64,000 bases of DNA from Skeletonema tropicum (GCA_037178625.1 CM074140.1:434001-498000), one strand, 5' to 3'. Positions 33,172 to 42,798 are shown, numbered from the stretch's first letter. Translations and numbers: made by a program. The notes: generated from the letters alone by a model not told the origin.

Positions 33172-34227
33172 TCACTCTGCAACTCCTCGAATCCCACCAT
33201 CACCCTCACCCTCCACCTCATCATCATCCTCCTCTTCCCCTGTAATCGATTCCCTATCCATTTTCCACGTATTCGAAAATCCACCCTCATGCCAAACTGC
33301 CAATGGATGAATGGCATACATTTTGGAACCAATCTCACATGCTTTTCCGTACCAACTCTTTTCGGGAGACAAGAATTCCGTTTGACGCACTCCGTCTTCA
33401 TCGATGAAGCCATTGGCCAAATCTGACTTGATTGTGTTGAGTAACGTTTCTAAACTACGACGGGGTACGGCAAAGCCATATGTCCCATAGGAGAAGATCG
33501 TTTCCAAGTATCGAGAAGGCTGTGATGATGATGATGATACCAATAATAACTCCTTCTGCTTCGGATCTTTATACGACCATGTATGCCCACCCAAGAAGGC
33601 AATAAACGCATCCCCCGGTAGAGGATCCCAAATGTTAATTCGCCGTTTTTCCGCATCACAAAAGTTATGTGAAGCCTCATTATCAAAAAGTCGCGCATCA
33701 TCCTCAAAGATCATGGTAACCTCAAAATTCAAATTTTGTGCCACCGTCAGACAATTGAGCCATGACCGTGTCAAGCCATACCCACGACGTTCGTCCATGA
33801 CACCGGGACATACGTGAATGTGTGGGTCGGTACCACAGTGATTTCGCCAGGCATCTTTGAAGTTGTCGAGTCGTCCTTCGTTGCGTGGATCGGCGTTGGG
33901 TGTGCCTTGAAGTGAGATGACGAATATGCCATCGTAGGGCTGCTGTGGAGTATTTTGATGCGCTCGTATTGATCCCCCACCACTTGCATTATCAGATGTT
34001 GACAAATGCTTGGTAATTAGGATGACATAGCATATGGGGGTCAGGATGAGCCCGATTGAAATGACGCACAGGATGAGAGATGGGCTGATGATGTTGCTGG
34101 ATAGTCTCCTGCCTTTTCTCGATGATATCGACACCATACCTACAAATGCGGCTCTGTTTACTACAATGAATTCGGGAAGTATTGGCTGGACGGAGTCCAC
34201 TTTTTGATGAAGTTTTGTGGTATTCAA
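33172..34227 (-). CDS. GT25-like glycosyltransferase, type II membrane protein
   Basis: 351 residues from the ATG at 34227; a second ATG at residue 31 (MVSISSRKGRR) directly precedes the TM span and is an equally good start. TM at about 48-70. The lumenal domain opens with GIFVISLQGTPNADPR and RLDNFKDAW, has GYGLTRSWLNCLTVAQNLN and the probable metal and donor motif MIFEDDARLF, then GDAFIAFLGGHTW and TYGFAVPRRS, the layout of family 25 (LPS/collagen-type galactosyl) glycosyltransferases. It would add sugar residues to glycoproteins or glycans in the Golgi. The C-terminus ends in an acidic EEEDDDEVEGEGDGG tail. A truncated inverted copy of the 5' end lies at 29085-29245. Confidence 0.75.
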   Translation of the reverse strand: MNTTKLHQKVDSVQPILPEFIVVNRAAFVGMVSISSRKGRRLSSNIISPSLILCVISIGLILTPICYVILITKHLSTSDNASGGGSIRAHQNTPQQPYDGIFVISLQGTPNADPRNEGRLDNFKDAWRNHCGTDPHIHVCPGVMDERRGYGLTRSWLNCLTVAQNLNFEVTMIFEDDARLFDNEASHNFCDAEKRRINIWDPLPGDAFIAFLGGHTWSYKDPKQKELLLVSSSSSQPSRYLETIFSYGTYGFAVPRRSLETLLNTIKSDLANGFIDEDGVRQTEFLSPEKSWYGKACEIGSKMYAIHPLAVWHEGGFSNTWKMDRESITGEEEDDDEVEGEGDGGIRGVAE

Positions 34228-34319
34228 ATGCAGCTCTGAAGCTCGCTTTTCACTTTTAAATAAAATTCGGAGTCTCTCGGGCGGAGTCTTTTTGAAGAAG
34301 TGTCCAGTTTTGTACTTAT

Positions 34320-34505
34320 GTGGTGGAGTTTCTTTGAGAAGAAGTCGTCGATGCCTTTCCTTTCTCGCGTAAGGTAGCTTTTATCGCTAATTTTGAGAAG
34401 GCACCGTGGGCGTTTCTCCAAATTGCTACCTGTTGCCTGCATGCCCTGCCTTAAAAAACAGCGATAAAAGCTACCATACAGAAGAAAGGAAAGGCATCGA
34501 GACCA
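34320..34505. repeat. Dispersed AATTTGGAGAAACG repeat, copy 2, with internal inverted repeat
   Basis: On the minus strand it repeats the 27281-27390 series. In addition, 34345-34387 (GTCGATGCC...TTTTATCGCT) is matched by an inverted version at 34459-34503 (AGCGATAAAAGCTACC...GGCATCGA) with a few mismatches, a ~43-bp imperfect stem around a ~70-base loop. Probably a small non-autonomous element. Confidence 0.7.
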
Positions 34506-34553
34506 AGGGTAAATCAGCGACTTCTTCTCAAGGATCATCATAATATGTATTCG

Positions 34554-34689
34554 ATTCGACTTGAAAGCCGAGCACGGAAAGCCGAACTCAATAGGTAGTA
34601 AAGCCGAACTCAATAGGTAGTCTAGCTTGAGATAATATTATATTGTAGAAGCATAACCCTTATTTATTCGATAACAGGCAACGCCACTA
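34554..34689. repeat. Right arm of the inverted duplication, outer part
   Basis: Matches 25308 down to about 25172. It ends in CACTA, which is repeated on the far side of the copia element at 40769-40773, so the arm was continuous before the insertion. A short local duplication of AAAGCCGAACTCAATAGGTA distinguishes it from the left arm. Confidence 0.85.
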
Positions 34690-34932
34690 TGTTAGAATAG
34701 ACGATATAGGAGTTTGTCCCAGCGGTAGTCGCACCGGGACCACTTACTCCTTACTTGACTTGTTCTAGCTCGACTCTCGACGGCACGTCGACCAACGCTC
34801 TTGTCCGCCCGTATACACAATAGAAGTAAATAGTAAAACCCCCTTTACTGTGTGGTGTTGTTCCATATAACGTACGTCAATAGACGGTTGGAACGGCATC
34901 CACTAAACACTTCTATTACCGTAATCGTAACA
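34690..34932 (+). repeat. 5' LTR of the 34.7-kb copia element
   Basis: 243 bp, TG...CA ends, identical in length and sequence to 40526-40768 by eye. Contains a GTCCCAGCGGTAGTCGCACC stretch and a CCCCCTTTACTG stretch; no TATA box was assigned. Confidence 0.93.
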
Positions 34933-34970
34933 ATTCATCAGACTGTTCTACGGCTGAAATCTTGTCTACG

Positions 34971-35123
34971 ATGGCAAAGGACAATCCATCATCCGTTGAT
35001 GGCTCCTTCTGGATCGATGAATCGATGCACTCAACCATACAATGTCTGATGAATGATTCTTCAGCATTGCGTGGCAGATCTTCTGATCACAGCTTCGTTA
35101 TCATTCACGAGGGAGAAAGATAA
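34971..35123 (+). pseudogene. Short gag-region open frame, probably a remnant
   Basis: Starts MAKDNPSSVDGSFWIDESMH just after the 5' LTR and stops after 50 codons. The following ~400 bases up to 35540 are closed in all three plus frames for any gag-sized product, and no CCHC zinc knuckle is seen. Gag therefore looks deleted or broken in this copy, although pol is open. Confidence 0.5.
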
Positions 35124-35539
35124 GTTCAAGCATGAGTTTGTATAGCTGATCGCGTTGAGTCTTATCAGAGTAGTCTAATGGATCGACATCATAAGTTGTT
35201 CGGAAATCACGTTTATTGCATGGCTCCTTGAAGGGATATTGAGCGCATTTTTCGCCTATATCCAGTAGGATCATGACTTGTTCAAGTGGTCTCTGTTCGG
35301 TCTCCTTTAGATGGCAACGATAGACAAGAAATTAAGAATTTAAGTTGTATCCGGCTTTGTGAAAGCAATGCCACCTTTTCTCTCGTTCAGTGCATTTGCT
35401 TTATTTTGCAGCAGTGACGATTTTTGGTAGCCCGTACCTCTGCGGTAGGCAGTGGAGTTCCTGGTAGCCTCGAGTACACGAGATTCAAGCCAAAACATGT
35501 GCAAACTAATCTTGGCCTGCTTGGAAGTTATGTGCTTGA

Positions 35540-38500
35540 TTGCATTCTTTGGATCGGGCGAACGTTGCGTGTCTACGGGTTGGAAGTCCTTCTCCGACAT
35601 GCCGATCAATTTGGATGATATTATGCAATCCCGAGGGAGATCCTCCTTCCAAGCGTGCGAGGAAGTATTCGGCACGGCAGGAAGAACTTAATGATTGCCA
35701 CATATCTTTACGTCCCACGAATTCGAAGCTTAATGTTTTCACCTCCTATCAAGTTGGCGGTGCTCATGTGCATTTGGCTTCACCCCTCAATCGGCAGGTT
35801 AGTCTTGGAGTTACAGCTGCTATTGATTCTGCTACTGTGTTCCCGTATTTTGACGACCCGCTCAGACTTTCAGTAGCGTATGCATACGTTGCCAAGAGTA
35901 TTAAGGAACCACCCGACTGCGCGTTGCAGTACTTATGGGCGATGTCCTGGCATTTCTTTTGGGCATTCATTTACGTTGTTAAGGGTTACTGCAGGTTGAG
36001 GTACAATTTGGAGTGCAAGTACATTGCGCAGCTTTTTGGACAGGAGTTTCCGGATACAACTAGCTCGCAGGATATTTTGAAGGTGCATTGCTTAGCCACT
36101 GGTGGAGCTCCCAAGCAGGAAATCATCTCTTTCGACTCAGATGGCATTCCGTTTATCGTGGACTCAGGCGCCGACTGCATTATAAGCAATGTTCGTGCTC
36201 TTTTCAAGGATTTGTCTGCTATCTCAACGGTGGTCCACACTGCTAGCGGTACCGCCACCCGCACTCGTTACCAAGGTATTTTCATGCTACAGCTTCCAGA
36301 TGACAACGGGGTTATTCATAGCTACGAGGTTCCTGGATGCGTCTATGACCCATACACCTCGTACAATATTCTCGGTGTTAGCAAGCTTAGCAAGTTCTTC
36401 GGGGATAAGTCAACTTCCAACGACCCCCGAGACAAAGACGGTACGAAAGCAGATTCTGGTGGCACGCGAACGCATCTTGTGTGGGATCATGAGCAGCATG
36501 AATTGCATTTTCTGCATCCTTCTAGAGAGTACGGCCTTCCGATCCTTCATTTGTACAAAGGTACTTCGACTTTTCAAGCATTCTGCTCGAGATATTTCCC
36601 TTTCTATAACGAGGCGGTTCATTATGCCTTCTCCTCCGCTTACTCTGTGGCTCCAGTTTCTTCAGAGGTAGCTGCGGTGAACGAGGGAGATGTTATGGAT
36701 ACGGACGAAGTTGGTGGTGACGAGTGGTATACACCCGATGTGTGTGCTCCATGCAGTCCTCAACCTCAGCAGAAAGGCTCTAAGATATCAAATCAGTCGA
36801 ATGGTTTTAAGTTAGGCGAGAGTGTGCTGTACGTCAAGTTCGTGAAGGACAGGAAGAAAGGGAAGAAAACTAAGACGCGTGTGTCCACGATTTCAGCAGT
36901 TTACGAGGGAGTCAACGCAGATGGGAAGACTCATATTATTCGTCTGGCAGATGGTACGAAGATGACAGTTCATGACTGTTACCTTCAGAAGCACCTTCAA
37001 CCATCGTTTGACAATATTCCGCAGACTCCTCTCGATTATAAGAATGAAGTGGGCGTAGGCATTTCGCAGGAGGAAGCGCAGCGCCTGGCTAGACCCAAAG
37101 TTTTGTCGCCAGTGCAGCAGGAGTTACTTTCTTGGCACCACCGTCTTTACCACCTTAAGTTCAAGCGAATCTTCACGCTTGCTCGTTTGGGAATCCTTCC
37201 TAAGACCCTTTTGGAGTGTGAGAACACAGCACCTCTCTGTCTAGAATGTCAATTTGGTCAGGCCAAGCGTCGGGCTTGGAGATTTAAAGGAAAGAAATCT
37301 GGTTCAATTCAGAAGAAATCCGAGACCAAACCAGGGGATGGCGTTTCGGTGGATCAAATCGTTAGTGCCCAGCCAGGGCTGGTTCCTCAGATGAGCGGTT
37401 TTCTTACGCACGATAGACTCTGGGGAGCAACAACATTTGTCGACCATGTGAGTGATTACGTTTACGTCCATCTTATGAAGAATTTCTCTATTGAGGAAAC
37501 TTTATCAGCGAAGAAAGCCTTTGAGAAGATCTTTTCGGGGGCAGATTGTGAGGTCCGGTCATATAGAGCTGACAATGGACGCTTTGCTGATTCGAAATGG
37601 CAGGAATCTTGTGACAAGCTCGGTCAAGGGCTGACGTTTTGTGGCGTAGGTAACCACAGACAGAACGGAAAGATTGAAGCCAAGAATAAACAGTTGACGC
37701 TTGCTGCTAGGACGCTACTCTTGCACGGGATGAGACTTTGGCCTGAAATGATATCTACCTACTTCTGGCCATTTGCGATGAAAGCAGCAGCGGAAGCACA
37801 CAACAAACTTGCAATTGATGCCGATGGAAATACTCCAGAATCACGCCTTTTCGGTGTCAAGCAACCTGAATCTCTACCAGTTCAATCCTTCCATACGTTA
37901 TTCTGCCCGGTCTTCGTGTTAGACCATCGACTTCATTCAGCAGGAGGTTCTGTCCCGAAATGGGACCCTCGCGCTCGGTGTGGTGTATATCTTGGACATT
38001 CTCCCTTGCATGCTGGCAGTGTCGCCCTGGTATTCAATCCCTCGACGGGGAGAGTTTCGCCAGCGTATCACGTAGTTTTCGATGACACTTTCTCAACTGT
38101 TCCTTACATGAGAGCCGCATCGTTGCCGCCAAATTGGGAGGATCTTGTCAAGAATTCTTCAGAGATTGCAAACACCGAAGAATTTGATCTTGCAGAAAAT
38201 TGGACAAATGAGTTAGATTCGGATAATTTGAATTCGCCCGTGCAAACGGCAGGTCCCTCCTTGACCAAGATTACGGACCCTTTCGCTATCGTTCCTGATC
38301 AGAATAACCACGATAGTGCATTAAGCCCCGCTCGAGCAACCTCCTCCTCAGAATCACGGAAACGTACAGTGCAGCCTTCCGAGGGAGAGAAATCGGCACA
38401 AACATCTTCAAATAAGTTGAAGGTGACGTTTGAGAATGACAAGAACGCTGCAGCAAGTTCACCGTCGACCAAGCGCACCAAATTGAATGATGAGCCGTCT

Positions 38501-40492
38501 GCAGGCACATCCCGAGCAATTGTTCCGCCAGCAGCAAATGCACATCCAACAACCGATCCTTTATCTATGCCGCGCATCATCAATCTAGACGAAGCAGGGC
38601 TACGTAGATCGGAACGTATTGCAGCAGCGAAAGAGTTAAAAGATGCAACAACAAAGGAAGGAACTAAGGTGTTTGCTGTATCACTCTTTACCGCATTTGG
38701 AACGGTAGGGTCAATTACTCTACCAGATTACGGCCGCAATACAGAAGAAGAGCTTTCGTGGGGTGATCGATGCATGAATAAGTTCTATGAAGTCAACGAG
38801 CTGTACGATGGTACCTGCAATCAATTGCACTTTATGTCTTTCTCCACCGAGTCTGACCAAGTGGCGTCGAATGAGGTCTTCACTTATTCGCAGGCAATGA
38901 AACAGCACGATGTAGAGGACTTTCAGGAAGCCATGAAGAAGGAAATCGCAGATCACACCGAGAGAGAGCACTGGGTCCTAGTCCCTCGATCGTCTATGCC
39001 GAAGGGAAAGAAAGCTATCATGTCGATTTGGTCTTTTAAGAGGAAGAGGCTCCCGACTGGGGAACTGCTTAAGCATAAAGCTAGGCTGTGCGCTCATGGA
39101 GGGATGCAGAAGTGGGGGGAGAATTACTGGGAAACCTACTCACCAGTCGTGAATATGCTCACGGTTCGTCTTATCCTTCTCATCTGCAAGATTCACAAGC
39201 TTCACAGCAAATCGATCGATTTTGTATTAGCGTTCCCTCAGGCTGACTTAGAGGAAGACATCTGGATGGAAATCCCTTTGGGAGTAGCTGTCACGTCGAA
39301 GGATGGAGGTTCTTATCTACTGAAGTTGAAGAAGAATCTCTACGGACTAAAGCAAGGAAGTCACAATTGGTTCAAGCATCTTGAGCAGGGTTTGCGGAAA
39401 CGTAGACTCATTCCTTCCGAAGTTGATCCCTGCCTTTATTTGAAGAAGGGTTTAGCAGTGCTTACGTACGTAGATGATTGCATTTTGGTTTCTACGAGCA
39501 AGAAAGCGATTGACGATCTTGTTGAAAGCCTCAAGAATGGAGAGGAAAAGTTCATTCTCACCGATGAAGGAGACATCGACAAGTTCCTTGGCATAGAGAT
39601 CAAGCACTTCGAAGACGGATCATTTGAACTTTCACAACCACACCTTATTACGAGAATCCTCCAACTACTCCAACTCGATAACAACAATCAATGGAAGTCT
39701 AGCACGAACTCGCGACGAACCCCTTCGGAGCAAGTAATCCTACACAGGGATTCCGAGGGAGATGAACGGAGGTATGCCAAGGACTGGAACTATCGAACGG
39801 CAGTGGGAATGCTCACATACCTTCAAGGAAACTCCAGACCAGACATTTCAGTTCATGTCCACCAATGCGCAAGATTTTCAGTTGATCCAAAGCGGAGTCA
39901 CGAGAGGGCAATCATTAATATTGGCAGGTATCTTTTGATGAATAGAGACAGAGGAATTATCTACGAACCGGACACTAGCAAAGGATTAGAATGTTATGTG
40001 GATGCGGATTTTGCTGGAGGTTGGCAGAAGGCAGATGCTGAGTCAGCTGATAGTGTGATGTCGCGAACTGGATACGTTCTTATGTACGCAGGTTGTCCGA
40101 TCCATTGGGTAAGTAAGTTGCAAACGGAGATAGCTTTGAGCACAGCAGAAGCGGAGTATATTGCGCTTTCGCAGTCGTTAAGAGAAGTTATCCCGCTGAT
40201 GACTATGATGAAAGAGTTGAAGTCGGCATTTCCAATCGAGATTCAGGTACCAAACTTCAATTGCACGGTGCACGAAGACAATCAGTCTTGCATCAGCATG
40301 GCTACCAAGCAGAAGTTCTCACCCCGAACAAAGCATATTGCTTTGAAGTATCATCACTTCCGCTCCTACGTTGACTCCAAGCGAATCGAGATTCAATACA
40401 TCAATACGCACGATCAGCTGGCTGACAGCCTGACAAAGCCACTTGGTGCGAATCTATTCTTGGCTCATCGTAAGATGTTGATGGGATGGTAA
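35540..40492 (+). CDS. Copia Pol polyprotein (protease, integrase, RT, RNase H)
   Basis: 1650 codons without a stop. The protease active site is PFIVDSGADC at about residue 207. The integrase zinc domain has H-x4-H...C-x2-C around 530-575 (HHRLYH, CLEC), and the core carboxylates are in SVDQIV, RADNGRF and NGKIEAKNK. RT begins near 1150 and carries LTYVDDCILV at about 1307 and FVLAFPQADL upstream. RNase H begins at CYVDADFAGGW (about 1487), with STAEAEYIAL and EDNQSC. It ends in LMGW, as many copia elements do. It encodes all functions to copy and insert the element, but Gag would have to come from another copy. The first ~180 residues before the protease are not recognisable. An ATG start at 35540 is uncertain. 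Confidence 0.92.
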   Translation: MHSLDRANVACLRVGSPSPTCRSIWMILCNPEGDPPSKRARKYSARQEELNDCHISLRPTNSKLNVFTSYQVGGAHVHLASPLNRQVSLGVTAAIDSATVFPYFDDPLRLSVAYAYVAKSIKEPPDCALQYLWAMSWHFFWAFIYVVKGYCRLRYNLECKYIAQLFGQEFPDTTSSQDILKVHCLATGGAPKQEIISFDSDGIPFIVDSGADCIISNVRALFKDLSAISTVVHTASGTATRTRYQGIFMLQLPDDNGVIHSYEVPGCVYDPYTSYNILGVSKLSKFFGDKSTSNDPRDKDGTKADSGGTRTHLVWDHEQHELHFLHPSREYGLPILHLYKGTSTFQAFCSRYFPFYNEAVHYAFSSAYSVAPVSSEVAAVNEGDVMDTDEVGGDEWYTPDVCAPCSPQPQQKGSKISNQSNGFKLGESVLYVKFVKDRKKGKKTKTRVSTISAVYEGVNADGKTHIIRLADGTKMTVHDCYLQKHLQPSFDNIPQTPLDYKNEVGVGISQEEAQRLARPKVLSPVQQELLSWHHRLYHLKFKRIFTLARLGILPKTLLECENTAPLCLECQFGQAKRRAWRFKGKKSGSIQKKSETKPGDGVSVDQIVSAQPGLVPQMSGFLTHDRLWGATTFVDHVSDYVYVHLMKNFSIEETLSAKKAFEKIFSGADCEVRSYRADNGRFADSKWQESCDKLGQGLTFCGVGNHRQNGKIEAKNKQLTLAARTLLLHGMRLWPEMISTYFWPFAMKAAAEAHNKLAIDADGNTPESRLFGVKQPESLPVQSFHTLFCPVFVLDHRLHSAGGSVPKWDPRARCGVYLGHSPLHAGSVALVFNPSTGRVSPAYHVVFDDTFSTVPYMRAASLPPNWEDLVKNSSEIANTEEFDLAENWTNELDSDNLNSPVQTAGPSLTKITDPFAIVPDQNNHDSALSPARATSSSESRKRTVQPSEGEKSAQTSSNKLKVTFENDKNAAASSPSTKRTKLNDEPSAGTSRAIVPPAANAHPTTDPLSMPRIINLDEAGLRRSERIAAAKELKDATTKEGTKVFAVSLFTAFGTVGSITLPDYGRNTEEELSWGDRCMNKFYEVNELYDGTCNQLHFMSFSTESDQVASNEVFTYSQAMKQHDVEDFQEAMKKEIADHTEREHWVLVPRSSMPKGKKAIMSIWSFKRKRLPTGELLKHKARLCAHGGMQKWGENYWETYSPVVNMLTVRLILLICKIHKLHSKSIDFVLAFPQADLEEDIWMEIPLGVAVTSKDGGSYLLKLKKNLYGLKQGSHNWFKHLEQGLRKRRLIPSEVDPCLYLKKGLAVLTYVDDCILVSTSKKAIDDLVESLKNGEEKFILTDEGDIDKFLGIEIKHFEDGSFELSQPHLITRILQLLQLDNNNQWKSSTNSRRTPSEQVILHRDSEGDERRYAKDWNYRTAVGMLTYLQGNSRPDISVHVHQCARFSVDPKRSHERAIINIGRYLLMNRDRGIIYEPDTSKGLECYVDADFAGGWQKADAESADSVMSRTGYVLMYAGCPIHWVSKLQTEIALSTAEAEYIALSQSLREVIPLMTMMKELKSAFPIEIQVPNFNCTVHEDNQSCISMATKQKFSPRTKHIALKYHHFRSYVDSKRIEIQYINTHDQLADSLTKPLGANLFLAHRKMLMGW

Positions 40493-40525
40493 TATCGAGG
40501 TAGGTAATGTCTCGCTACGAGGGAG

Positions 40526-40768
40526 TGTTAGAATAGACGATATAGGAGTTTGTCCCAGCGGTAGTCGCACCGGGACCACTTACTCCTTACTTGACTTGTT
40601 CTAGCTCGACTCTCGACGGCACGTCGACCAACGCTCTTGTCCGCCCGTATACACAATAGAAGTAAATAGTAAAACCCCCTTTACTGTGTGGTGTTGTTCC
40701 ATATAACGTACGTCAATAGACGGTTGGAACGGCATCCACTAAACACTTCTATTACCGTAATCGTAACA
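40526..40768 (+). repeat. 3' LTR of the 34.7-kb copia element
   Basis: Identical by eye to the 5' LTR. Followed immediately by the CACTA target duplication and then the promoter of sulfotransferase copy 2. Confidence 0.93.
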
Positions 40769-40773
40769 CACTA

Positions 40774-42364
40774 AACGAACAACTCGCCGCCAGCCGCCAG
40801 GCCCCCTTAGCAATAGTGAATAAATAAACGATGAAGTTCATGAAGCAAAAAAAGGCTGCATCAGCACCAGTAAGGATGATGAAAGGCAGCACAATTAAGC
40901 TCATGCTAGCAGCAGCAGTATTAGGAGGAGGCATCACGTTATCTCTGCAGGCGTTACTTGCGGTCAGAATTTTAAAAAACGCCGAATTTGGAGGATTACA
41001 CTCAGTAACCAGCCACAATAATGCCTTTGCCCCTCGAAACAACTCAGCTTCAGCTTGGTGCCCTAATGCAAAGTGCAGCAACAGTGCCTTATGCCAGCCA
41101 TGCAAACAGAGATTCTTATTCATCCTCTCGACTGGGCGAGCAGCGTCAACAACACTCTTAGGTATGATCAATCATCTGCCAAATGTTCGTTTAGGCGGCG
41201 AAAACAAAAATGCATTATACGTCGCATCGCTCCTAGAAACAGTATTGAGGAAGAAATTGACGAAGGGGGACAGATCTCTGAATCTACGTTCGAAAGCGCC
41301 TGCATTGCCCCAGGCTGATCCTTGGTTTCACGAGGAAATCCCGGAGCAGGCCATGGCATGCACATTCCAGAAGGTACTGCATACTATCAACCCTCCTCCA
41401 GAAGAAATGCAGCAACAATTCATTAGTAGCGGAAGCGGAATGGGTGGAATTACTTTGGACGATTACGAATCGTCTCAGATCATAGGTGCAAAGTTGATAC
41501 GAATACCCGATGGCAATTGGACAGCATGGGAAGCTTCTGAATTCTTCAAATACAATTTTCCTTGCGCCAAGTTCATCGTCAATACTCGGTTAAACACTGA
41601 TAAGCAATTGGCTTCTCAAACTAAAATAGGGGGGGATTGGGGAAATGTTCCGTATCAGAATGACTTTCTGGGTAAATTTGCACAACACATGAGTGCGGAT
41701 ACGGCACGATTGATCTACATGGAAGAGTGGACGAACAATGTGACACAGTTCAATGAGTTAGTGGAATGGTTGGGCTTTCAGAATTGTCACTTTGACAAAT
41801 TGCTGCACAATAATAAGAATAGATACCAAGGCGACGAAACTCCAATTGATTTTGGTGTTGATTGTCGTGCTCCGTAACAAGTATGACAGTTTAACACAAA
41901 GGAGCGTACAATGATGACACTGTTACGTTCATGTAAGGTATGATAATGGCGATACATTTTAGATACCAAGTTTTTTTGGTGTCATTTTTTTGAATATTTG
42001 GATAGGGTTAGGGTTAGGAATTGCAGTTTTGTAACGATCAGTAACAAGTATTGACTTGAACCTTGAGAGTCTTTCTAGAGAGAGATAGGGCAGAGCTTGA
42101 GATCTAAAAGTAAGAAGAGGCAGCGCGCAACGACAAGCTGCACAAGCTAAGGACGATCGATGCAGCCATGATGATCGAGGCAGCTCCAAAAAGGATTTGA
42201 GCAGGGGACCCTCCGCGAACTAGTTAGCTGTCTGCTCGGGGTTCTAACTTTGCTTCACTCACATACTAATTCCCTAGAGAGTAACTACTACAGTAGAAAC
42301 CTATTATTACTGTTATATTATTATTACTACAGTAGAAACCGGGAGGGGGGTCCCTGAGTAGGAG
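40774..42364. repeat. Right arm of the inverted duplication, inner part
   Basis: Inverted copy of 23637 to about 25167, including a complete sulfotransferase-like gene, the interstitial telomere-type repeat and the TTGTGCAGCTTGTCGTTGCG word. A tandem duplication of TACTACAGTAGAAACC (42285-42340) makes this arm slightly longer at its end. Confidence 0.88.
40831..41877 (+). CDS. Golgi-type sulfotransferase-like protein, copy 2
   Basis: 348 residues, nearly identical to copy 1 (24090-25121). Differences include a two-residue deletion in the N-terminal tail, an SA insertion before WCPNAKC, a four-residue LTKG insertion after VLRKK, and PQADP for RQTGS before WFHEE. The TM span, the STGRAASTTLLG loop and the 3' motif FIVNTRLN are all kept, so both copies look functional. 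The copia LTR now lies about 60 bases upstream of the ATG, so the original upstream control region has been displaced by 6.1 kb and expression may be driven by the LTR (inference). Confidence 0.75.
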   Translation: MKFMKQKKAASAPVRMMKGSTIKLMLAAAVLGGGITLSLQALLAVRILKNAEFGGLHSVTSHNNAFAPRNNSASAWCPNAKCSNSALCQPCKQRFLFILSTGRAASTTLLGMINHLPNVRLGGENKNALYVASLLETVLRKKLTKGDRSLNLRSKAPALPQADPWFHEEIPEQAMACTFQKVLHTINPPPEEMQQQFISSGSGMGGITLDDYESSQIIGAKLIRIPDGNWTAWEASEFFKYNFPCAKFIVNTRLNTDKQLASQTKIGGDWGNVPYQNDFLGKFAQHMSADTARLIYMEEWTNNVTQFNELVEWLGFQNCHFDKLLHNNKNRYQGDETPIDFGVDCRAP

Positions 42365-42384
42365 TTAGTCTTTTTAAGTTTCCA

Positions 42385-42482
42385 GTTTAGAGGAGAAGTC
42401 GATGCCTTTCCTTTCTCCTGTAAGGTAGCTTTTATCGCTGTTTTTGAGAAGGCAGGAAACAGCGCAGCAATTTGGAGAAACG
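42385..42482. repeat. Dispersed AATTTGGAGAAACG repeat, copy 3 (partial, rearranged)
   Basis: Carries GTCGATGCCTTTCCTTTCTC, GGTAGCTTTTATCGCT and TTGAGAAGGCA in the orientation of the 34.3-kb copy, then CAATTTGGAGAAACG in the opposite order. It looks like a rearranged member of the same family. Confidence 0.65.
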
Positions 42483-42687
42483 ATGTCCAGCTTCAGATGT
42501 CACAACGACGGCCCACGAGATAAGTACCTACATATGTTAGGAGAAGAGGGCCATCATGATGTTGTGTTGGTGGCCCGCCTGATGGTGGCACTTTTATTTT
42601 TGGCGGGCTATCTACTTGCAAAATAGTGCATTTGATACGACCATGATGAACGCAGATGAAGCTTTCTTACTAGCTCTCACCGCTACC

Positions 42688-42798
42688 CAACGCCACTAAA
42701 CGAACAATCCGCCAGCCGCCAGCCGCCAGCCGCCCTTAGCAATAGTGAATAAATAAACGATGAAGTTTATGAAGCAAAAAAAGGCTGCAGCTGCACCA
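42688..42798 (+). promoter_or_regulatory. Shared promoter and start-codon module
   Basis: From CAACGCCACTAAACGAACA through CCGCCAGCC repeats, TTAGCAATAGTGAATAAATA and the first ~12 codons (MKFMKQKKAAAAP), this segment matches the 5' ends of both sulfotransferase-like genes (minus strand around 25085-25190, plus strand around 40769-40862). It therefore supplies the promoter, 5' UTR and N-terminus of the 1442-residue BTB gene. The CCGCCAGCC unit is present in three copies here. Specific factor sites were not identified. Confidence 0.7.

Larger units (their letters stand above)
34690..40768 (+). mobile_element. Ty1/copia LTR retrotransposon, recent insertion
   Basis: The 243-bp LTRs (34690-34932 and 40526-40768) start TGTTAGAATAG, end CGTAACA and are identical by eye. 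The target duplication is CACTA (34685-34689 and 40769-40773). A purine-rich GAGGGAG precedes the 3' LTR. No primer-binding site for a tRNA 3' end is obvious after the 5' LTR, which continues ATTCATCAGACTG. Gene order protease, integrase, RT, RNase H identifies copia type. The element sits upstream of sulfotransferase copy 2, about 60 bases from its start codon. Confidence 0.95.
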
